Origin: Azospirillum endophyticum
GTDB taxonomy: Bacteria > Pseudomonadota > Alphaproteobacteria > Azospirillales > Azospirillaceae
Length of the DNA: 64,000 nt
Direction of reading: 5' to 3'
Assembly (NCBI RefSeq): GCF_016595245.1
Contig: NZ_JAENHM010000044.1
Coordinates: 186,001 to 250,000 of the forward strand
The position numbers and the translations under genes were made by a program. How positions within the stretch are numbered: the stretch's first letter is position 1; each line of letters begins with the position of its first letter. Below the pieces are notes generated by a model. The model saw only the letters and a list, made by a program, of their open reading frames with translations, made no database searches and had not been told where the DNA came from. Shown one piece after another: positions 62,697 through 64,000 of this stretch.

Positions 62697-64000
62697 ATGT
62701 CTGCTGAACGTTTGCCGGGCGACCGTTTTTCGGGCGTCCAGAGGCTGGGGCGGGCGCTGATGCTGCCGATCGCCGTGCTGCCCATCGCCGGGCTGCTGCT
62801 GCGCATCGGCCAGCCCGACCTGCTGAACATCGCCTTCATCGCCGCGGCGGGCGACGCCGTCTTCTCCAACCTGGGCGTCCTGTTCGCCGTCGGCATCGCC
62901 ATCGGCTTCGCCCGTGAGAACCACGGGGCGGCCGGTCTGGCCGGCGCCGTGGGCTATTTCGTGGCGGTGAAGGGCGCCGTGGTGCTGAGCGGCGTCGCGC
63001 CCGAACTGGTGGCGAAGATGTCGAGCCGCATCAGCATCCCGGTCGGTATCCTGATCGGCATCATCGCCGGCCAGCTCTACAACAGATACAAGGACATCAA
63101 GCTGCCGGACTATCTCGCCTTCTTCGGCGGGCGGCGCTTCGTGCCCATCGTCACCGGCCTGGCGGCGCTGGGGATCGCGCTGGTCTTCGGCTATGGCTGG
63201 CCGGTCGTCGATTCCGGCCTGACCGCGCTGACCACCGGTGTGCTCGGCCTGGGCGAGTTCGGCCTGTTCCTCTACGGCGTGCTGAACCGCATCCTGATCA
63301 TCACCGGCCTGCACCACATCATCAACAACATCGCCTGGTTCCTGCTGGGCGACTACCAGGGCGTCACCGGCGACCTGAACCGCTTCTTCAAGGGCGATCC
63401 GACGGCCGGCGCCTTCATGGCCGGCTTCTTCCCGGTGATGATGTTCGGCCTGCCCGCCGCCTGCCTCGCCATGTACCACACCGCCAAGCCGGAGAACCGC
63501 GCGGCGGTCGGCGGCGTGCTGCTGTCGATGGCGCTGACCGCCTTCCTGACCGGGGTGACCGAGCCGGTGGAATTCGCCTTCATCTTCCTGGCACCGGTGC
63601 TGTTCGCCGTCCATGCCGTGCTGACCGGCCTGTCGATGGTGCTGATGGACGTGCTGAACGTGAAGCTGGGATTCGGCTTCTCGGCCGGGCTGTTCGACTA
63701 TGTGCTGAACTACGGCAAGGCGACCAACCCGATCCTGCTGCTGCCGATCGGTGCCGCTTATTTCGCCATCTATTACGGGCTGTTCCGCTTCGTCATCCAG
63801 CGCTTCGACCTGAAGACGCTGGGCCGCGACGACATCGCCATTCCCGCCGGGCAAGCGCCGGCCGGCGCCGGTGTCCGGGTCCCCGCCCCCGGGCTTGCGC
63901 CGGTCAGCGACCGGGCCGGCGCCTATGTCGCCGCGCTCGGCGGCGCCGGCAACCTGCGGTCGGTCGAGGCCTGCACCACCCGCCTGCGCCTGAACGTCGC
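62697..64000 (+). CDS. nagE: GlcNAc-type PTS permease EIICB (NagE-like), cut by the window end
   Basis: The product is open at the right edge after about 434 residues. The EIIC domain is whole: GRALMLPIAVLPIAGLLLRI, then [35 protein letters not shown] and GVTEPVEFAFIF. The EIIB domain starts near residue 405 with EACTTRLRLNV, its Cys present. It should phosphorylate GlcNAc or a related sugar on entry. GGGAG precedes the ATG at 62697. It follows the MurQ-like gene by 119 nt. Whether an EIIA follows cannot be seen. Confidence 0.88.
   Translation, partial: MSAERLPGDRFSGVQRLGRALMLPIAVLPIAGLLLRIGQPDLLNIAFIAAAGDAVFSNLGVLFAVGIAIGFARENHGAAGLAGAVGYFVAVKGAVVLSGVAPELVAKMSSRISIPVGILIGIIAGQLYNRYKDIKLPDYLAFFGGRRFVPIVTGLAALGIALVFGYGWPVVDSGLTALTTGVLGLGEFGLFLYGVLNRILIITGLHHIINNIAWFLLGDYQGVTGDLNRFFKGDPTAGAFMAGFFPVMMFGLPAACLAMYHTAKPENRAAVGGVLLSMALTAFLTGVTEPVEFAFIFLAPVLFAVHAVLTGLSMVLMDVLNVKLGFGFSAGLFDYVLNYGKATNPILLLPIGAAYFAIYYGLFRFVIQRFDLKTLGRDDIAIPAGQAPAGAGVRVPAPGLAPVSDRAGAYVAALGGAGNLRSVEACTTRLRLNV

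Overview
The window is about 70% GC with dense, often ATGA-overlapping operons. Gene content fits an Azospirillum-like member of the Rhodospirillales (Alphaproteobacteria): a smo-type polyol ABC operon, fixG/ccoG, an alphaproteobacterial EIIA-HPr-EI fusion and many ABC/ROK sugar modules. No rRNA, tRNA, replication, transposase or phage gene was found. The mix of catabolic modules looks like a secondary replicon or an accessory chromosome region. That taxonomic and replicon reading is inference, not a database result.

Layout. (1) 1-10453, minus strand: one tightly coupled aryl-polyene-type lipid/pigment cluster. It runs from an ACP through a membrane protein, AMP ligase, hotdog dehydratase, LpxL-like acyltransferase, LolA-like protein, MMPL exporter, polysaccharide deacetylase, methyltransferase, ketosynthase and ketosynthase-like partner to a second dehydratase cut by the window edge. 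(2) 10842-18702, minus: sorbitol/mannitol uptake (SmoEFGK type), sorbitol and mannitol dehydrogenases and fructokinase, with a divergent ROK repressor at 19188-20393. (3) 20432-23537, minus: FixG/CcoG and a MocR-type regulator. (4) 23860-28592, plus: a DUF1289 protein, then a TonB receptor, a YfiR-like protein and a hybrid histidine kinase. (5) 28610-34023: an alpha/beta hydrolase, an unknown protein, and an arginine module (binding protein, Lrp-type regulator, arginase, ornithine cyclodeaminase). (6) 34072-41819, minus: stress and detoxification genes (haloperoxidase-like hydrolase, Dps, isochorismatase-type hydrolase, XapX protein, amidohydrolase, DoxX, DUF1275, Na+/H+ antiporter). (7) 42120-49604: a second sugar module (Gfo/Idh/MocA oxidoreductase, sugar isomerase, RbsABC-like transporter, divergent ROK regulator). 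(8) 49623-51725: a chemoreceptor. (9) 52092-64000: an amino-sugar PTS island with an EIIA-HPr-EI fusion, two GlcNAc/Glc-family permeases, a NagB-II-like SIS deaminase, NagA, a NagR-type GntR regulator, a HAD phosphatase and a MurQ-like etherase. It is interrupted by a TumE-type toxin-antitoxin pair.

How the parts work together. In region 2 the polyols are imported, oxidised to fructose and phosphorylated to fructose-6-P. In region 5 arginine is cut to ornithine and urea, then ornithine is cyclised to proline. In region 9 the fusion protein passes phosphate to permeases that lack a visible EIIA. NagA and the SIS deaminase then convert GlcNAc-6-P to fructose-6-P, and the MurQ-like protein would feed MurNAc-6-P into the same route.

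The most unusual signals are three families of dispersed palindromic GC-rich repeats (one forms the 3' end of the ornithine cyclodeaminase gene; another brackets the region-7 transporter operon as inverted copies), a permease with two EIIB domains of which the second lacks the phospho-cysteine, a MurQ-like protein with an apparent Glu-to-Asp change at a catalytic position, and three clean palindromic operator candidates (ROK, NagR and toxin-antitoxin promoters).
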